Source of the DNA: Ophthalmolycus amberensis
Lineage: Eukaryota > Chordata > Actinopteri > Perciformes > Zoarcidae
Length of the DNA stretch: 64,000 bases
Assembly (NCBI GenBank): GCA_024529925.1
Contig: JAFEUB010000896.1
Location: forward strand, 62,001 to 126,000
Direction of reading: 5' to 3'
Both the position numbers and the translations under genes were made by a program. The notes beneath the pieces are model-generated. The model ran no database searches. It was not told the origin of the DNA and saw nothing but the letters and a program-made list of their open reading frames with translations. Shown in pieces: positions 12,201 through 24,260 of the stretch. The stretch's first letter is position 1, and the number at the start of each line of letters is the position of its first letter.

Positions 12201-15200
12201 TAATGTGTTGACAATTACAGGACCCGTTCCACTAACTACAGCGTGCTTTGAATTCCAGGATAAGGGAGATGTCAATGTTTTTACTACCCATTTCCCACAG
12301 AGCAAGGTGTACAGTGCAGGCTGGGGGGGGGGGGGGGGGGGGGGGGAGATAGCCCACCAGGGTCCACAGCTCACCTGTTTATAGCCGGGCAGCAAAGGAG
12401 CAAAACTGGCCACGGCCCCGCAGCGAAACTCTACCCCATCAGGCCAACCCGACACGATATTTATATCAAACAAGACAGACGGGGGCCGGGGAGGGGGGGG
12501 GGGGAGATGCCACTGAGACAGGCAGGGGAGGCTGGGTAGAAACCAGGAACAGACAAACAAGAGGGAATCTGAGTGAAGGAGAGAATATTGACCGGTAGCA
12601 AACAGATTAAATGACAAACCGAGAGAAACATTCAAATACAATGTTGTGCCTCACAGCTTACAGATGCCCACCCCACCCCACCCCCCTGGTTGTACACTAG
12701 GACACGCAGATCCATACAGACAAAGGATGAATGAGTGTAATAGTATACCATCCGAAAAGACAGAAGCATCTAAGGGGGATTATTTCAAAACAAACATACC
12801 CAAAAATACACTGCCAAGCAGCCCCATAGCTGAAAGATGACACGCCCCGTGAGAGAGCGCTGGACCAAAATAAAAGCACTTCCCCACAGACCAGTAAATC
12901 AGATGACAGGGGAAAGTCTGAAGACTGACACCCAGTCGCTGAGGACACATTGATACAGTGCGTGTTCCAGGACCGTATGCCAGAGACAGTGAGCGGGCTT
13001 TTGTGCCATGAGAGTGGGGTAGATTGAGGAAGACCCTCGAAGAAAGGCCATCTTGTCTCCGACTGAAAACACCGAGCTGAGCTCCAAACAGCCATTAGCT
13101 GATGGAGATAGTCATGGATGAATTATCGACCAACCTGCTTACTATTTTTTAAACTGTATTTGACTGAAAGTTATGAGAACAGTTTCAGATTATTCTCCAG
13201 ACTTATCATCTCAGTTCAACAGAGTATTGTTTTCAATATTTCTGAACTAAAGCCGATTAGTGAGCTTTGTTAGATTCTGATGCCAAAATGATGAGCAAGC
13301 ATTTTGTTACTTGACATAATACTTAGTGCTGCAAACACACATCTCAGTTATCAATAAAGCTTTGACGTTTAATACCAATCCTAGTATCAAAACATGAGAA
13401 AAGTTGAGTTTAATAGAATCATATTAAAACTAAATGAAGTGAGATTTACTGCCCTGCTCACAGACAAGCAGCCCCTCTGTCTTTGAACTTGGCCCCTGGG
13501 GGTCCCCAGCTCCAGTAATGCTAGAAGAACCCAGCAGGGACTCGGATTCCTACTGCATTACCCTAAAATAATCTGCTTTCTGCGCCACGGCACAAGACCA
13601 GGGAAATCAGCATGACAAGAGGAAAAAGAGTAGACAGCATTTAACAGTGAAAAACGCTGCTCTGGCCAGATCACACACCCCGAGGGCCCACGGCTGCCCA
13701 CTCTACCAGAGTGTGCTGGCCTCCAGCATGGACTCTGCTCATTGTTTTTCTCCTCTGTTTCCTCAGGATGTGGGGCAGGGTCTGTTGCGTCAGCGATGAG
13801 GTCAGCCACGCAGCTCTCTCCTCCCCAGACCCAGAACAGGATGGGTGTGGAGCTCGGCAACAAGACTGATTTACAGCCGGGAGCTTCCCCCTTGCCGAGC
13901 ATGCGAGCCCGCTGGTTAGGAGCGGTATGCGCCATCCTCGCAGCTCTCACGGGGTGATGAAAGCTCGTCTGGTAACACTAACTCTGTGCTGCCGACACAC
14001 CGGGACCCAGAGAGCACTTAAGACCTTCTAAGATCTGTTGGTATGCTGCGCAAACGCTGTAAACATTTAAGACCACGCCGCTGCTTCTACAACGGCCAAC
14101 TTCTGCTCCTGTCTGGAGGATAAGGCCTTCCTCTGCAAGGTGATCGACTGATAATAGTACAGTAAACCTAACAAGGCCGCTGTGTGTTTACGAAACGCAT
14201 ATCTAGCAGGTGCTGCCATCTGTTGCCCACATAGACACATCCCGTAGATACACATGGGCCTCACAGCAAAATACAGACTGAGGCCCACATTGTTTTCTAC
14301 AGCTACATTGTACCTGCGATTCTTCTCAGGGTTACAGGATTTAAACCATGTTTGTACATTGGTAAGCTAATGCACACTGTTTCCTCTAGTAAAGTTAGGT
14401 AAATAAAGATAAAGGCACGTTTGTCTTCAACAGTACAGATGAGTATTTCTGCATGTTAGCATTACAAAGCTCGCAAGCCTACTACTAGTACGCGATTCGC
14501 CTGTATAGGAGACTATACTGTGCTGTATGATAATACAAGACGCTCGTTTCAACACAGTGTATCAAATAAATATATACAACGATTGTGACTGAACTGTGTT
14601 GATTTGATCTGGGCTGGATTAACCCGTTAATGGCCAGACTCACCCTGGGTTCCCCAAATTAGTTTAGTTGTAATTTGATTTAACACACAGATTTGTAAGA
14701 GAATGTGAGAACAGCATCAACTGAAACATTCTAGGTACTAAAACTACATTTTGACAAAGGGCCCCTCTGCAGGACAGGGCTCTAATAGTGCATGATGTAC
14801 ACAGTGAACCTCTGGTTTTAGGGGTCCTTCAGGGTCTGGGGTCCATGGCCACTTGACCGTGTCAGTAATCCAGCCCAGGATTTTCACCCCCCCCCCCCGC
14901 CCCCCATAATGCATGTCTATGCTAATCCACTTTCTTCACTGTTAACCTGCAGACATGGAGCACAGCCTCCACAGTACAGTGAGGTCAGTCTGCCTGAATC
15001 TCACACAATCCTGAGGAATTCACAGAGAGCTGAGCTGAGCTGAGCTACATACCACACAAACATGAGACCCAGGAGCAGGACAAGCCAAAAGGACAGTGTG
15101 TCATATGTGGTCTGGGGGGGGCCACATGTGGGTGAGGACTCTGGGGGCCATATCAGTAACAACAGTGAGGCAATGCCTGGCCGCCTCACTGGACTGTGAA

Positions 15201-17743
15201 AGACTGATCAGAGACAACGTGTGGAAAAGTGTGACTCAGAGGAGCTCGGCTCGCACTATGCTGAGGGAATTCCCTTCCTCGAGTGTTAAGCAATGCGAGC
15301 AGATCAATATCCACAGAATGAAAGAAGACTGGAGGAGTGGAGTCTGATCGGGTTTCCAAACAGCTCCACGTCGACCCACCAGTCATCAATGAGCCTCAAG
15401 ACAAGGAACCATGGGGGCTTGTTAGAGGGGGTTTTACTGGATATGCAGTAAACCACAGTCATTAAGGATTTACTAACATTTAACGTGGTTTGTTGTTGCA
15501 TATTTAGGGAGGACATGGGAGGGGCTTTCCACATGATGTGGACAAAGAAATGTTTAAATCCTAAGAGAGGGTACTTTAACTTCACGGCTGTGTGATCGCC
15601 AGGCTACCGGACGTCAAAGCTCAAGACGTTTTTGACAATCTATAAGTGTAATTACCACAGGGCCCGTTTTAAAAAGGAGCGAGTGAAACCGACGGCCCTC
15701 CCTCTGGTGACAGCATGCGCAGGGCTGAGAGTAGTGGTAGGAGGCGAGTCATGACCCAGAGAGTATTTGGCCTTGGACCCCGACACAGAGCGATGTTCGA
15801 CATTCCTCAGCAGCCTCGCCCCCTCCATCAGCCTGCTGTTCACGCTGCTTCAGTGAGACTGCAGGCTCCCTCTCAACCAACAATCGGCTCTTTCAGTGGC
15901 CCTCGGGAGCGAGAGCATCTAGCGTGCCCTGGAGGTATTCTCACATCGGGCCAAACTCAAAATGCAGCACATCGTCTCTGCGCTTAAACAATTCACAAAT
16001 CCATTTTTACGGCCTTTCTACTGGGAGAGATCAGTACAATGGGAGCGTTCCTACAGATACTGGACTTAAGAAGTGGTTTATTGTGAGTCAGCAAAGTAAA
16101 TATAGCAAACTGACCAGCTGGTGAAAACTACAACAACCAGAATTAGAAGTTCAGCAGGTTCAATGCCAAAGGTCAAGGGCCGATGAACCAGAGAGGTAAA
16201 CTGGTTAATGAGGCACATAAAAATAGATGGAGCGGATTGCTGAGCGCTACACATATTCAGTTTATGTTGATTGTCATCAATGCTGGTGTTGGACATAGGG
16301 CGGATAAAAGGCACTTTTAGTCCTGAAAGGATTAGTTGATTAACAAAAAAAAAAACTGCAACGCTTTTCTCCTAAATATACTGCATCACTGTGTGTTAAA
16401 TATATTCGAGTATTCAACCATTTGTCACGCAAAAAAAGCTATTACAAAATGTCACTTTGGGGTTTCACCATTTTTGTCGGCTAAACATTTGATCGAGCAA
16501 AAAAATTCAACATGTTAATGAATAATGAAAACTAGTTAGTTATTCACAGGCCCAACTCACAGCTCTCAGGAAATGACAAACACCAAAAAACACACAAGAA
16601 ATGATGGCAAATTGACTTAAATATCAGCAATAGGTTGACAGAAAACGTATCTATTCCAACAGCAATTTTGAGGTCGTCTTCTATTCTGAAAGCGTGACTA
16701 TTGTGTAGTAATAACAACTCAGCAAGTGAATTTCTTACATAACTAAAAGTTAATTCATGCCTTTATACCACATGATTTAAAGGCCACTCTTACATGTACG
16801 ATCATAATACAGGCGATTGTGCAGTGTGAGGGTTTTGAATCCCCATTATTCAAGGTCTGTGTTACATGTACACGGATAAATACCGGCCCAGCTAGACTAA
16901 TCTAGATTCTATGTTAGATTAATCTAACATATAAAACCTGCTTTGTAGCAGAAATCAACAGGGTCAGGGTCCTACCAACAATACTGCTATACTGTTTCAC
17001 CTCTAGGAGAAAGTGTTGACAGTACCTTTGACATAGTAAGTAAGATGTTGGGTTTATTTGCAGTACAATTTCCAGTTCTATTGTCCTAATCTCCTGTGTC
17101 TCCTGTTTCAAGGCTTTCCATTTATTTACACAAACACAGTAGATTGCATGGCCAGTGATGAGGTATCACTAGCAGTTAGGTCTGTTTCATCAGACAGGAG
17201 ATACTTCATAAGCCAGGGTTGAGCTCACATTGTGCTGCAGCGAGCAGTCTAAATGGGGAGGCCCGTTGACTCCACCACTTCAATGCTGGAATGAGTAGCC
17301 TGGGGGCAAAAGTTGAGGAGGTATAATGTTAAAGCTCGGTGTTAAAATGTCAATCAAATATCTCCTCCCTCGGGCTGAGGAATTGAAAAAGTAAGTTTGT
17401 TTAAATGTGCAGGATATCGATGTGTTATCCGACACATTAACGTGACTAGAGAGAGTTTTAAAAAAGGAGGTTGGTAAACGGCTAACGATGCTACGATGCG
17501 TGTATAAATCAAAGTGGGTAACATGAGGCAAACATACACTCTGTCATACTGCACCGTGACATTTTTTTGGGCAGCAAAATAGCCAGCATTTTACAGAGTA
17601 AGGTGACTCAGAAACGTGTGGGTTTTTTTTTAACGTAAACTCTCGTCGTAACGTGAACTCCTCCACCCTGCTGTCCGCTGCTCACTGTGGAAAAACAAGA
17701 GCGTTTAACACAAACGACTTGATAACTCACCTAAGTCGTCCAT
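1957..17743 (-). CDS. pxn: Paxillin, focal-adhesion LD/LIM scaffold (14 coding exons)
   Basis: Coding exons in transcript order: 17731-17743, 8134-8342, 7818-7903, 7581-7720, 7317-7500, 6359-6473, 4953-6251, 3893-4156, 3355-3762, 3047-3209, 2774-2947, 2609-2690, 2355-2503, 1957-2223. Phases agree at every junction except for one surplus base in 3047-3209. The product is about 1183 residues. Exon 1 encodes only MDDL plus one base, and exon 2 continues DALLADLEST (LD1). LD2 (NLSELDRLLLELNAVQ) is near residue 125, LD3 (VESLLDELE) near 198, LD4 (TRELDELMASLSDF) near 235 and LD5 near 926. Four LIM domains close the protein. Tyr31 (TPYSIP) and the residue equivalent to Tyr118 (HVYSFP, here 102) are present. 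From family knowledge, paxillin binds FAK and vinculin through LD motifs and reaches focal adhesions through its LIM domains. Exons 7-9 are a separable proline/serine-rich insert; without them the protein is about 526 residues, near the classic length. Confidence 0.95.
3355..6251 (-). other. pxn: Paxillin long-isoform cassette (three phase-0 exons)
   Basis: Exons 4953-6251 (1299 bases), 3893-4156 (264) and 3355-3762 (408) all begin and end in phase 0, so they can be included or skipped as a block without changing frame. The first is Ser/Thr/Pro rich and carries an extra LD-like helix, SLDEALDKLLAMSFAQ, at about 5380-5427. The second is conserved-looking (VIRRTKETPNVHPMFRDG, RLIEELQGKFGIGRSERRRK). 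The third is strongly proline rich with a run of nine prolines and ends VGCQTEYDPIFPPMQ. I believe vertebrate long paxillin isoforms contain equivalent exons, but I am recalling this and have not checked it. The last exon ends at a GC donor (CAG then GC at 3353-3354). Confidence 0.8.
4660..4706. repeat. Fragment of a common teleost AT-rich dispersed repeat
   Basis: The segment containing GACTAATCAATTAGTTGACC and ending TTTCAGCCC resembles one end of a very common fish interspersed repeat (GGGCTGAAAC..TAATCGATTAGTTG). A related copy lies in the opposite orientation near 10826. Family assignment is from memory. Confidence 0.45.
9721..9740. repeat. Poly-G run, 20 bases
   Basis: Uninterrupted guanine homopolymer in paxillin intron 1. 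Its assembled length is likely approximate. Confidence 0.9.
9908..9939. repeat. Imperfect (TATC)n microsatellite
   Basis: TATC units broken by TATATACC, in paxillin intron 1. Confidence 0.75.
10826..10915. repeat. Copy of common teleost AT-rich dispersed repeat
   Basis: The segment GAGCTGAAACTATTAGTC followed by AATCGATCAGTTG and AATCAACTAATTG matches the remembered consensus of a very abundant fish repeat whose ends read GGGCTGAAAC and whose core is TAATCGATTA. It lies in paxillin intron 1. Boundaries are approximate. Confidence 0.5.
12323..12346. repeat. Poly-G run, 24 bases
   Basis: Uninterrupted guanine homopolymer, followed about 150 bases later by a second run at 12493-12504. Both lie in paxillin intron 1. 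Confidence 0.9.
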
Positions 17744-17960
17744 AGTGGCTGCCTGGCTTCGGCCTGTCTCCCGTTTTATGTTTTGGTAGCTTCTCAACTT
17801 TTCCTCTCTCCAAACTTCTCCCCACTGGCTGCTGCTCTGGAAGTTGGTCGGGGATAGCTCTCGTGAACGCGCTGTAATATGTCCATGTGTACTTTTAGCA
17901 GAGCGCGCGCTCTGATTTGAGGCTCGGTGATGAGCGACATCTAGCGGCCAGAAGGTGGAA
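17731..17960 (-). promoter_or_regulatory. pxn: Paxillin 5' UTR and probable TATA-less promoter
   Basis: The start codon is at 17741-17743 and the exon 1 donor (TTAG then GTGAGTT) at 17730. Upstream sequence contains a 14-base palindrome AGAGCGCGCGCTCT at 17900-17913 and is locally CpG-rich compared with its surroundings. No TATA box was seen. The transcription start is not determinable from sequence alone. Confidence 0.5.
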
Positions 17961-18159
17961 CTACACGAAGTGACACCGATCAGCCGAATTCACGAGACGG
18001 ATGATCGTATTTGGAAAAAACGGAAAATACTTTTTCACACATAGAATGTTTTCACAGATTTATAAGATACAATTTAACACTAGTTCTTCACCTAGTCAGA
18101 TAATTCAACACTATTCTATTTCATTGTATATACTGTGCATTTTAGTTGTTTTATCTTAT

Positions 18160-18330
18160 ATATTCTATATTCTGATATTTAATTTGTCCTACTCTGTTAT
18201 TCTATTGTGCATTTGTTAATACTTAATATTTTTGGTTACTCTGCTACTTTGCTAATTGGTGTGTCTTGCTGCTGTAACATACAAATTTCCCCCTGGGGAT
18301 AAATAAAGTACATATCTATCTATCTTATTT
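18160..18330 (+). repeat. 3' tail of a fish non-LTR retroelement
   Basis: The stretch ending CTTGCTGCTGTAACATACAA, then TTTCCCCCTGGGGATAAATA and AAGTACATATCTATCTATCT has the layout of LINE or SINE 3' ends common in fish genomes, where a TTTCCCC..GGGATAAATAAAG motif precedes short tandem units. Only the tail is recognisable and no reverse-transcriptase frame is present. The family is not assigned. Confidence 0.55.
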
Positions 18331-18384
18331 ATTTCATGATATTATTAATTCTTGCATCCACCTCAAGAAAAACAGGAGAAACAA

Positions 18385-19016
18385 GAAGATATGGGATGAT
18401 GCATTTATTAAATCATCATATCCCACAGAGATTGGAGCATTGAAACATAAAGAAGAAACATGAAATACAAATCATTAAATAAAACATGCAATCAGTGAGA
18501 TTCCATCGCTGTGGAAACATTAGCAAAATAAAAAAAAATAAAAACAAAGTTGCTAGTCCTCATTTCTGCACTTCACACACCTAGTAGGTGTACACTACTT
18601 ACACAAGAATTTGGAAATCCAAGTGATGCTGATGTTTAATATGTCCATGGTAAAAGTGACCTGATTAGCTCATCATAGAACTCGGTACCAAAGCTTTCAT
18701 AGACATGAAATGTTCCACCGTCTCCTGTTGTAATGTCCCTGAGATTAACGCAACATTCTTAAAACGTAAAGTGTGTCTACATAGTGTCCCAGTGATCCCT
18801 GGTTATCAGCTGTAAGACTGACAGTGAATGTACTTTCTATGATGTTTTTCTCAGTTTTTATTATTAAAATATTCCATGGCAACTTTCAATAACTATTTAA
18901 TTGATGATAACTAAATGAAAAAAAAATCCCAGTTGACTCATTAGACTTTTCTAATGTACAAGACATGGTGCATTTTAAAATGTGGTCTTGTGGTAAATAA
19001 AACGGGATCATAATTG
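18385..19016 (-). other. ctu1: ctu1 3' UTR with candidate poly(A) signal
   Basis: From the ctu1 stop at 19017 to a minus-strand AATAAA at 18404-18409. No coding signal was seen in this stretch, which is AT rich. Confidence 0.5.
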
Positions 19017-20184
19017 TCAAAAGTCTACTGATTTCAGCTTCCTCTCCTCCTTCTCAGTAAGAGGCTGCTTGGAGAGGATTTTGTCATGCAGCCGGTGGTG
19101 TTTGCCAATGCCCAGCTTCGGCAGACCTCGGTTCAGCCCCTCCAGCAGCATACATGACTTACACAGAGCCTGGCTGGAGATGTAGCCACATTGTTTGCAG
19201 GTCCCCTGCACAGGCATCTTCACGCCCTCCCGCACAGACAGGTTCTCCCCCGAGTGAACGATATCCATTATGGAGCTCGGCCTCACGCTCTCCAGGTCCT
19301 TTAAAAAGGTCCTCGCATGGCCCCGATAAGCATTGGGAGAGTAGATACATTCAGTGGAGAAGTAGTCCAACTTCTTAAAGTACGCATACAGAACAATCTC
19401 TTTCTCGTACGCATACTTGAGGGGCTTGCAGCGCGGCACGACCCCTTCGCCTTCGCTGCTTGTGGAGATGGCAGTGCATCGGCGCAGACGAGCTATGTCC
19501 CCTCGCAAGACGTTCATCAAAATCGTCTCTGCCACGTCATCAGCATTGTGACCTGTGAAAGAAAACACAGATACAGCCCTTGTAACAAATTCTAACAAAC
19601 ATATTTACTCTTTTAAATTCAGGCTGCTCTTTCACATTTCAAAGTTGAAATTCTTGCATTCACATTTCTAAATGCTCTTTGGGATTACCTGTACATATCT
19701 TGTCCACTTTCAACATGATGGCTCCTCTGTCGAGAGCCTGCCTTCTGAACACTCCACAGAAGGTGCAGTTATTTTTCCGTCCCACCTGCTTCACTATAGC
19801 ATCCATAGTCCAGCCGTACAGCTCCTCGTACGACACGATCTTCAATGGCAGCTCGTACTGTTGCTGATTCCTCTTCACCGTCTCCAAGGAGTCATCTCGG
19901 TAACCAGAGATTCCCTCATCCACCGAGAGAAGCATAAGTTCAAGGCCGTAGTTGTACCGCTCATTTAGGAGCTTCATTACATGTGCGAGCACTGTGGAGT
20001 CCTTTCCACCCGAGGCGGCAATTCCCACTATCTCCCCATGTTTGAACAGCTTTGCTGCCACGATCGTCTGATGCACCTCCTCCTCAAAGGCCCAGAAGAA
20101 GCACTCCTTGCACAGCGAGTGGCCTGTTTTTGGACGTTTCAGCACAGCACGCTTGTCGATACAGTTACTGCACAGGACAGGCAT
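19017..20184 (-). CDS. ctu1: Cytosolic tRNA 2-thiolation protein 1 (two coding exons)
   Basis: Exons 19689-20184 and 19017-19552 join in phase (ICT-G then HNADDVAET) to give 343 residues, close to what I recall for human CTU1 (about 348). The N-terminus has a zinc-type CSNC..CKEC cluster (Cys5, 8, 25, 28). The ATP-pyrophosphatase P-loop is SGGKDS at 58-63, followed by LSVDEGISGYRD, the NNCTFCGVFRRQAL cysteine pair and GHNADDVAETILMN. The C-terminus has another CKQCGY..CKSC cluster and ends LNRGLPKLGIGKHHR and a short tail. From family knowledge, Ctu1 works with Ctu2, taking sulfur from Urm1 to make the 2-thio group of wobble mcm5s2U34 in cytosolic Lys, Glu and Gln tRNAs. An acceptor-like CCAACAG sits just before the ATG, so an upstream non-coding exon is likely. 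Confidence 0.96.
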
Positions 20185-20995
20185 CTTTACTGTTGGATAC
20201 GAGATTCAAAGTTAGTTAAACAAATATGTAAGTAAAAGTCTGTCAAATAAACTAATATACTACACTCCATCTTTTTAGTTGAAGATGCATACAGCTGACC
20301 CACACACTTTCATTATTATTCCCTTAATTGAATAGATCATTCACTGTTATCTTAATAAAATTGCTCTTTAGTTTAATCATTTTCTCTTTGCTAATGTATG
20401 TACCTGAATGTATATGACGCTTGATTGTAAGTATACGTTTAAGTTAAGCAGGGAAAAAATTCAGCACACTTATTAAGGATTCAATTTGCATAATGTATTA
20501 ACTTTAAACGTGCTGCTGTGGATACTATTATCCCACAATGCACTGCTCAACTGAAATGGTGGAGCGGGTTACATCATGCTGTAAGATGTGAGGTTGTGGC
20601 TGTTAAATACCCTAAAAGCACAAACCTCTTCGGAAGAAGTTGATACAAACAGCCCCTAAAACCTTTAACATTTCACTAACTGGTTGAAATGACTTTATAC
20701 AATTTAAGCACACGGCTGTTCATTTCATATAAAAGCCCAACGACGTACTAATGTTAACGTTAGCCGTTCCCTTGTCAATTTAAGCTAAGTAGTCACATTT
20801 CTATTTAGTAACATTTTCATACCAACGTTTCCGATGAACCGAGATCTGAATTGAGTATATGGGGACGAAGTACACTAGAAAAATACTTAAAACATATACA
20901 CTTTCTTACTTAAACAAAAGTATTACACGAACAGATAAAGTAGCATGTTGTTGTCTCGTGAGCTCCGCTTGACCGGAAAACAGGAAGTGACACCA
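20185..20995 (-). promoter_or_regulatory. ctu1: ctu1 5' leader and probable ETS-type promoter
   Basis: Between the ctu1 ATG and 21.0 kb no coding sequence is visible. CAGGAAGTGA at 20981-20990 matches an ETS/GABP-type site, common in TATA-less housekeeping promoters. The splice from a leader exon to the acceptor about 8 bases before the ATG is inferred; I could not place the leader donor with confidence. Confidence 0.4.
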
Positions 20996-21209
20996 TCCGT
21001 TAGCTCCTGCAGCACAACCTACTGGTCGGAGTTACTAAGTGCACATTAAACTACAATATTAACAACATTGAAATGTTTCTTATGGTACCTCTCCATAGAC
21101 CCTTTAAATCATTTGACATAACTGACCTAACTTTAATTTCACCTGTGTTGTTCCTTTAGGATGTTACTGTGAAGTGGCAAAGAACTCAAGTAAATCACAC
21201 AATGAAGTC

Positions 21210-21374
21210 AAATGTAAGCAATTAGGATTTATTAGTTTGCCTCAAAGAATGCCACTACTGCAACAGCTGCAATAGATATCAAAATGCTGCATGGTGTAAA
21301 TGAAGAACAAAGGGGTCGATGCTGGAAGGGAGCAAGGCCATGGTCAGGGTTCATGACAGGAAAGAGTCACAAGC
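21210..21374 (-). other. crybb2: crybb2 3' UTR with poly(A) signal
   Basis: Short 3' UTR from the TAA at 21375-21377 to a minus-strand AATAAA at 21228-21233. Confidence 0.65.
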
Positions 21375-22651
21375 TTAGTTGACGGGGTGAAAAGCACCCC
21401 TCTGATGCCACTGCATGTCTCTGATGCGCCGGACCGACTGGATCTGAGGAATCTGGGCTCCGAACTCAGTGCTGTCCTTATACTCCCCCTTTTCAAACAG
21501 GTACTGATAGCCTCTGTAGCCTGGATACTGATAGCCCACCCAACTGGTGCACCAGGAGCACAGAGAGGGGGAAAAACAGATAAGAGACAGTTTTAGGTGA
21601 AGAGATAGTGACAAGAGACATGTAGTAAGTTATTTGCAATGTCACTCAACATCTGTGTTGGGAAGATGGACTCACGTGCCACTCTGAACTCGAACAGAGG
21701 AGACCTTCTCCTGGTACCCGTGTGCGTGAAAGCTGGGCACATCGTCATCTATGATTTCTATCTTCTTCCCTGCAAAGCTGGGGTTTTCGTAAAGGACAAT
21801 CTTGTGCTCCTGGCTGTCCTGAAAGAGGAGCAAAGCATTAACCAGGTGGATGATTCAACTGATGGCACGACTGATGGGGGTATATGTATCCATGTATGGG
21901 TGGTGTCTTTCTTACCACTTTAATCGGGCGGAATGCAATAATGGTGTCACTACGCCTGCTGTTGGTCCAGGAATCCCAGCGAGGATACTCCCCCTTCTCA
22001 AACACATACTGCTCACCCTTACAGCTGGCCTGCTCGTATCCCACCCATCTGAGTGGGCAGGGAAGAAAGAGATGGATGGTTGTGATTGAAGTAGGGGGCA
22101 AAGCAGGAAAGAAAGCTAGTTGCACACATATCATTGTTTTTTCTGGCCATTTTTGTCCCTTCCATTCTGTACTCATACACAAAGTCATTCCCTTATTCTG
22201 GGACTTTATGTCACTCCCTGGCTGTTTGGTTCTAAATCATTTTTTAATGCTCTGTCGGTCTCTGACCCACACTCACGGTCCACACAGCACCAGTATGGAG
22301 CCCACTTTCTCCACGCCTGCTTCCTGGAGGTTGTTGCAGGGACCAGTCAGCTCATGGCAGCGTCCCTGGAAGTTTTCCTGCTCATAGATAACCAGCTGTG
22401 TGCCGATGGGAGAAAAGGCGAGTGTGAGTTGTTGAGCTACTGGTCTCAATTTCAAGAGTGTCAATCTGTTTCCAATTTGATATTCGGTGGATGCAAGGCA
22501 TCCAAATAGGGCAAGTGTAACTCCTGCAGGAAGAAGCTGTAAATTGTAATTGAATTGGTCTCTGCATGTCTGCTGCATCTCCTCTCACCTTGAATGCACT
22601 GGTGCCTGGCTGCTGCTGCTTGGATGCAGGGTTCAGGTGGTCTGTGGCCAT
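21375..22651 (-). CDS. crybb2: Beta-crystallin B2 (five coding exons)
   Basis: Exons 22589-22651, 22277-22395, 21916-22048, 21676-21818 and 21375-21543 give 208 residues with correct phases. The layout is the canonical beta-crystallin pattern: an N-terminal arm (MATDHLNPASKQQQPG), then one exon per Greek-key motif. Diagnostic strings are YEQENFQGRCHELTGPC, WVGYEQASCKGEQYVFEKGE, then the linker-side DSQEHKIVLYENP, the DDDVPSFHAHGYQEKVSSVR segment, and the C-terminal QSVRRIRDMQWHQRGAFHPV. These match my memory of mammalian CRYBB2 closely and better than any other beta-crystallin. It is an abundant soluble lens protein that oligomerises and contributes to refractive index. No truncation or frame break was seen. 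Confidence 0.96.
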
Positions 22652-23036
22652 AGTGAATGGATTGGCAAAGATGAAACTGAAAAGAAAAACTATAATATCT
22701 GTTGTTTCTAATAAATATCATTGGATGTCTACATGATTAACAACATGTAGCTGTCTTTACATCTAAAATATGAGCAGGTCAAACTGCTGTTGATCCCACT
22801 TTTACATATTTCTTTATAATATTTACCCACACACATGTATAAAAATGTGCCCGTCCCTCTCCCTCCAAAACAAGTTTCTGAACACAGAATTACAACAATG
22901 CAACATGGGAGACCGTTTGAAGATAAATTAAACCTAAAATATTCAAACAGAAAAATAAAAACAAATACTGATCAAAAATGTTAAAGTAAACTTAATAAAA
23001 AATACAGCTTGACGGACATGAACCTCTTACCAGTAC

Positions 23037-23085
23037 CTGTCTGTGCCAGTGTGTTTGTGATGGCACGATGAGCTCAATATATACG
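23037..23085 (-). promoter_or_regulatory. crybb2: crybb2 TATA box and non-coding exon 1
   Basis: A minus-strand TATATAT lies at 23077-23083. The start would be about 25-30 bases below it, near 23050, giving a tiny non-coding first exon whose donor is either CACAG/GTACTG or CTG/GTAAGAGG near 23036-23045. Non-coding first exons with TATA boxes are typical of beta-crystallin genes. An upstream TTTCAGCCTGCTGG near 23160 could be a Maf-type half-site, which is speculative. Confidence 0.6.
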
Positions 23086-24169
23086 ACGCCCAGGGGTGGA
23101 AACTCTGCCAACAGTCCCCACAGTGTCCAAGCCGGCCTGCAGATCGGCCTGTCATAGGCCCAGCAGGCTGAAATGAGGGGTCACCCTGTATTCTCCCCCC
23201 ACCCCGGGGAGTCACACTCCCGCAAAGTTATTTCATTAGTTGTCAGTTTTGTCCAGCCAGTCATTGTTCGATATCCACATGATTCAGCACAAACAGTGCC
23301 AAGAGTCCCACACCTACAATGAGAGGGAGAGCGAGAGAGAAAGACAGTAAAAGATGGGTTTTACTGTGCAGGAGAGATTCATGATTTGAATTACAGTCCA
23401 AATACCTCTGAATATTTCCACAAGAGTAGGTTTATTTGTTATTCAATTTCTAGAAAACTCTATTAAGGTTTCATGTCAAAAAACAGTTGCCTCTGCTGTT
23501 CGGAAGCCCCAGAGCTTCAGTCAAACCTGTTTACCGCAATGCCAAAAAGTTGAGTGAGGATACATTTAAAAGAACTATATGTCACATTTAATTATTTAAT
23601 TTGTTTTATTGACCTTGTATGTGCATGTAAATAGTCTTGCAAGGGTCCAGAATTAAATATTGTCTTCTATTGAAGAAAAAATATTGTGTTATAATTTTAC
23701 TTTACGTTACATAATTTTATAAGTGTACATTTAGATATGTACATATATTTAAGAATATATATATATATAGCTTAAATACAGAGAACATGTGTCACTATTG
23801 AGGTTAGATCCAACCTTCTGTAGAGATTTCAGATGAGAGGTTTTGTAGTGCAGCAGAGTTGGAACGTAATAAAGTGCTTTTCTCAAGTTATATATTTAAG
23901 TGCCATTTTGCAGAACCGGTACTTTTTCTGAATATTGTGAGACTTCATATGTTTACTCCACTACCTGGAGGTTTTTTGCTCCACTTCATTTCAATTCACT
24001 TCACTTGCAGCATCGGTGACATATCTCTCAAAACTTAAAAAAAAAGCTTTTTAATTAATTCTACAAACCACTTTATTTTTAAAACGTCTCATCAGCTTGA
24101 TTAGTACCGGTATTATCTTTTTTATAGCTTATATCATTGTTGGGTATTTTATTCAATTTTATATTCGCA

Positions 24170-24260
24170 CTATTTTACTAATTTTAATCCTGGTTTTACA
24201 TGGAGAGCATTTTGAGACTTTGTGTTGAAATGTGATAAATAAATATAAATAATGTTTATT
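24170..24260 (+). repeat. Possible L2-like LINE 3' tail
   Basis: The stretch TTTTGAGACTTTGTGTTGAA followed by ATGTGATAAATAAATATAAA resembles 3' ends of fish L2-type elements, where a short stem-loop precedes AATAAA-like repeats. The match is partial and family assignment is uncertain. Confidence 0.3.

Larger units (their letters stand above)
8343..17730 (-). other. pxn: Paxillin intron 1 (9.4 kb)
   Basis: No coding exon could be supported on either strand. The intron contains guanine runs at 9721-9740 (20 G), 12323-12346 (24 G) and 12493-12504, cytosine runs near 11847-11859 and 14887-14899, an imperfect TATC tract near 9908-9939, and a dispersed repeat near 10826-10915. Open frames such as 12123-12641 and 13558-13950 are low-complexity or patternless. 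Alternative first exons or enhancers could be present but cannot be seen by eye. Confidence 0.7.

Noticed and set aside
17933..17951. CTCF-like TGGCCGCTAGATGTCGC on the minus strand at the paxillin promoter
   Set aside because: Two mismatches in the core; too weak to claim.
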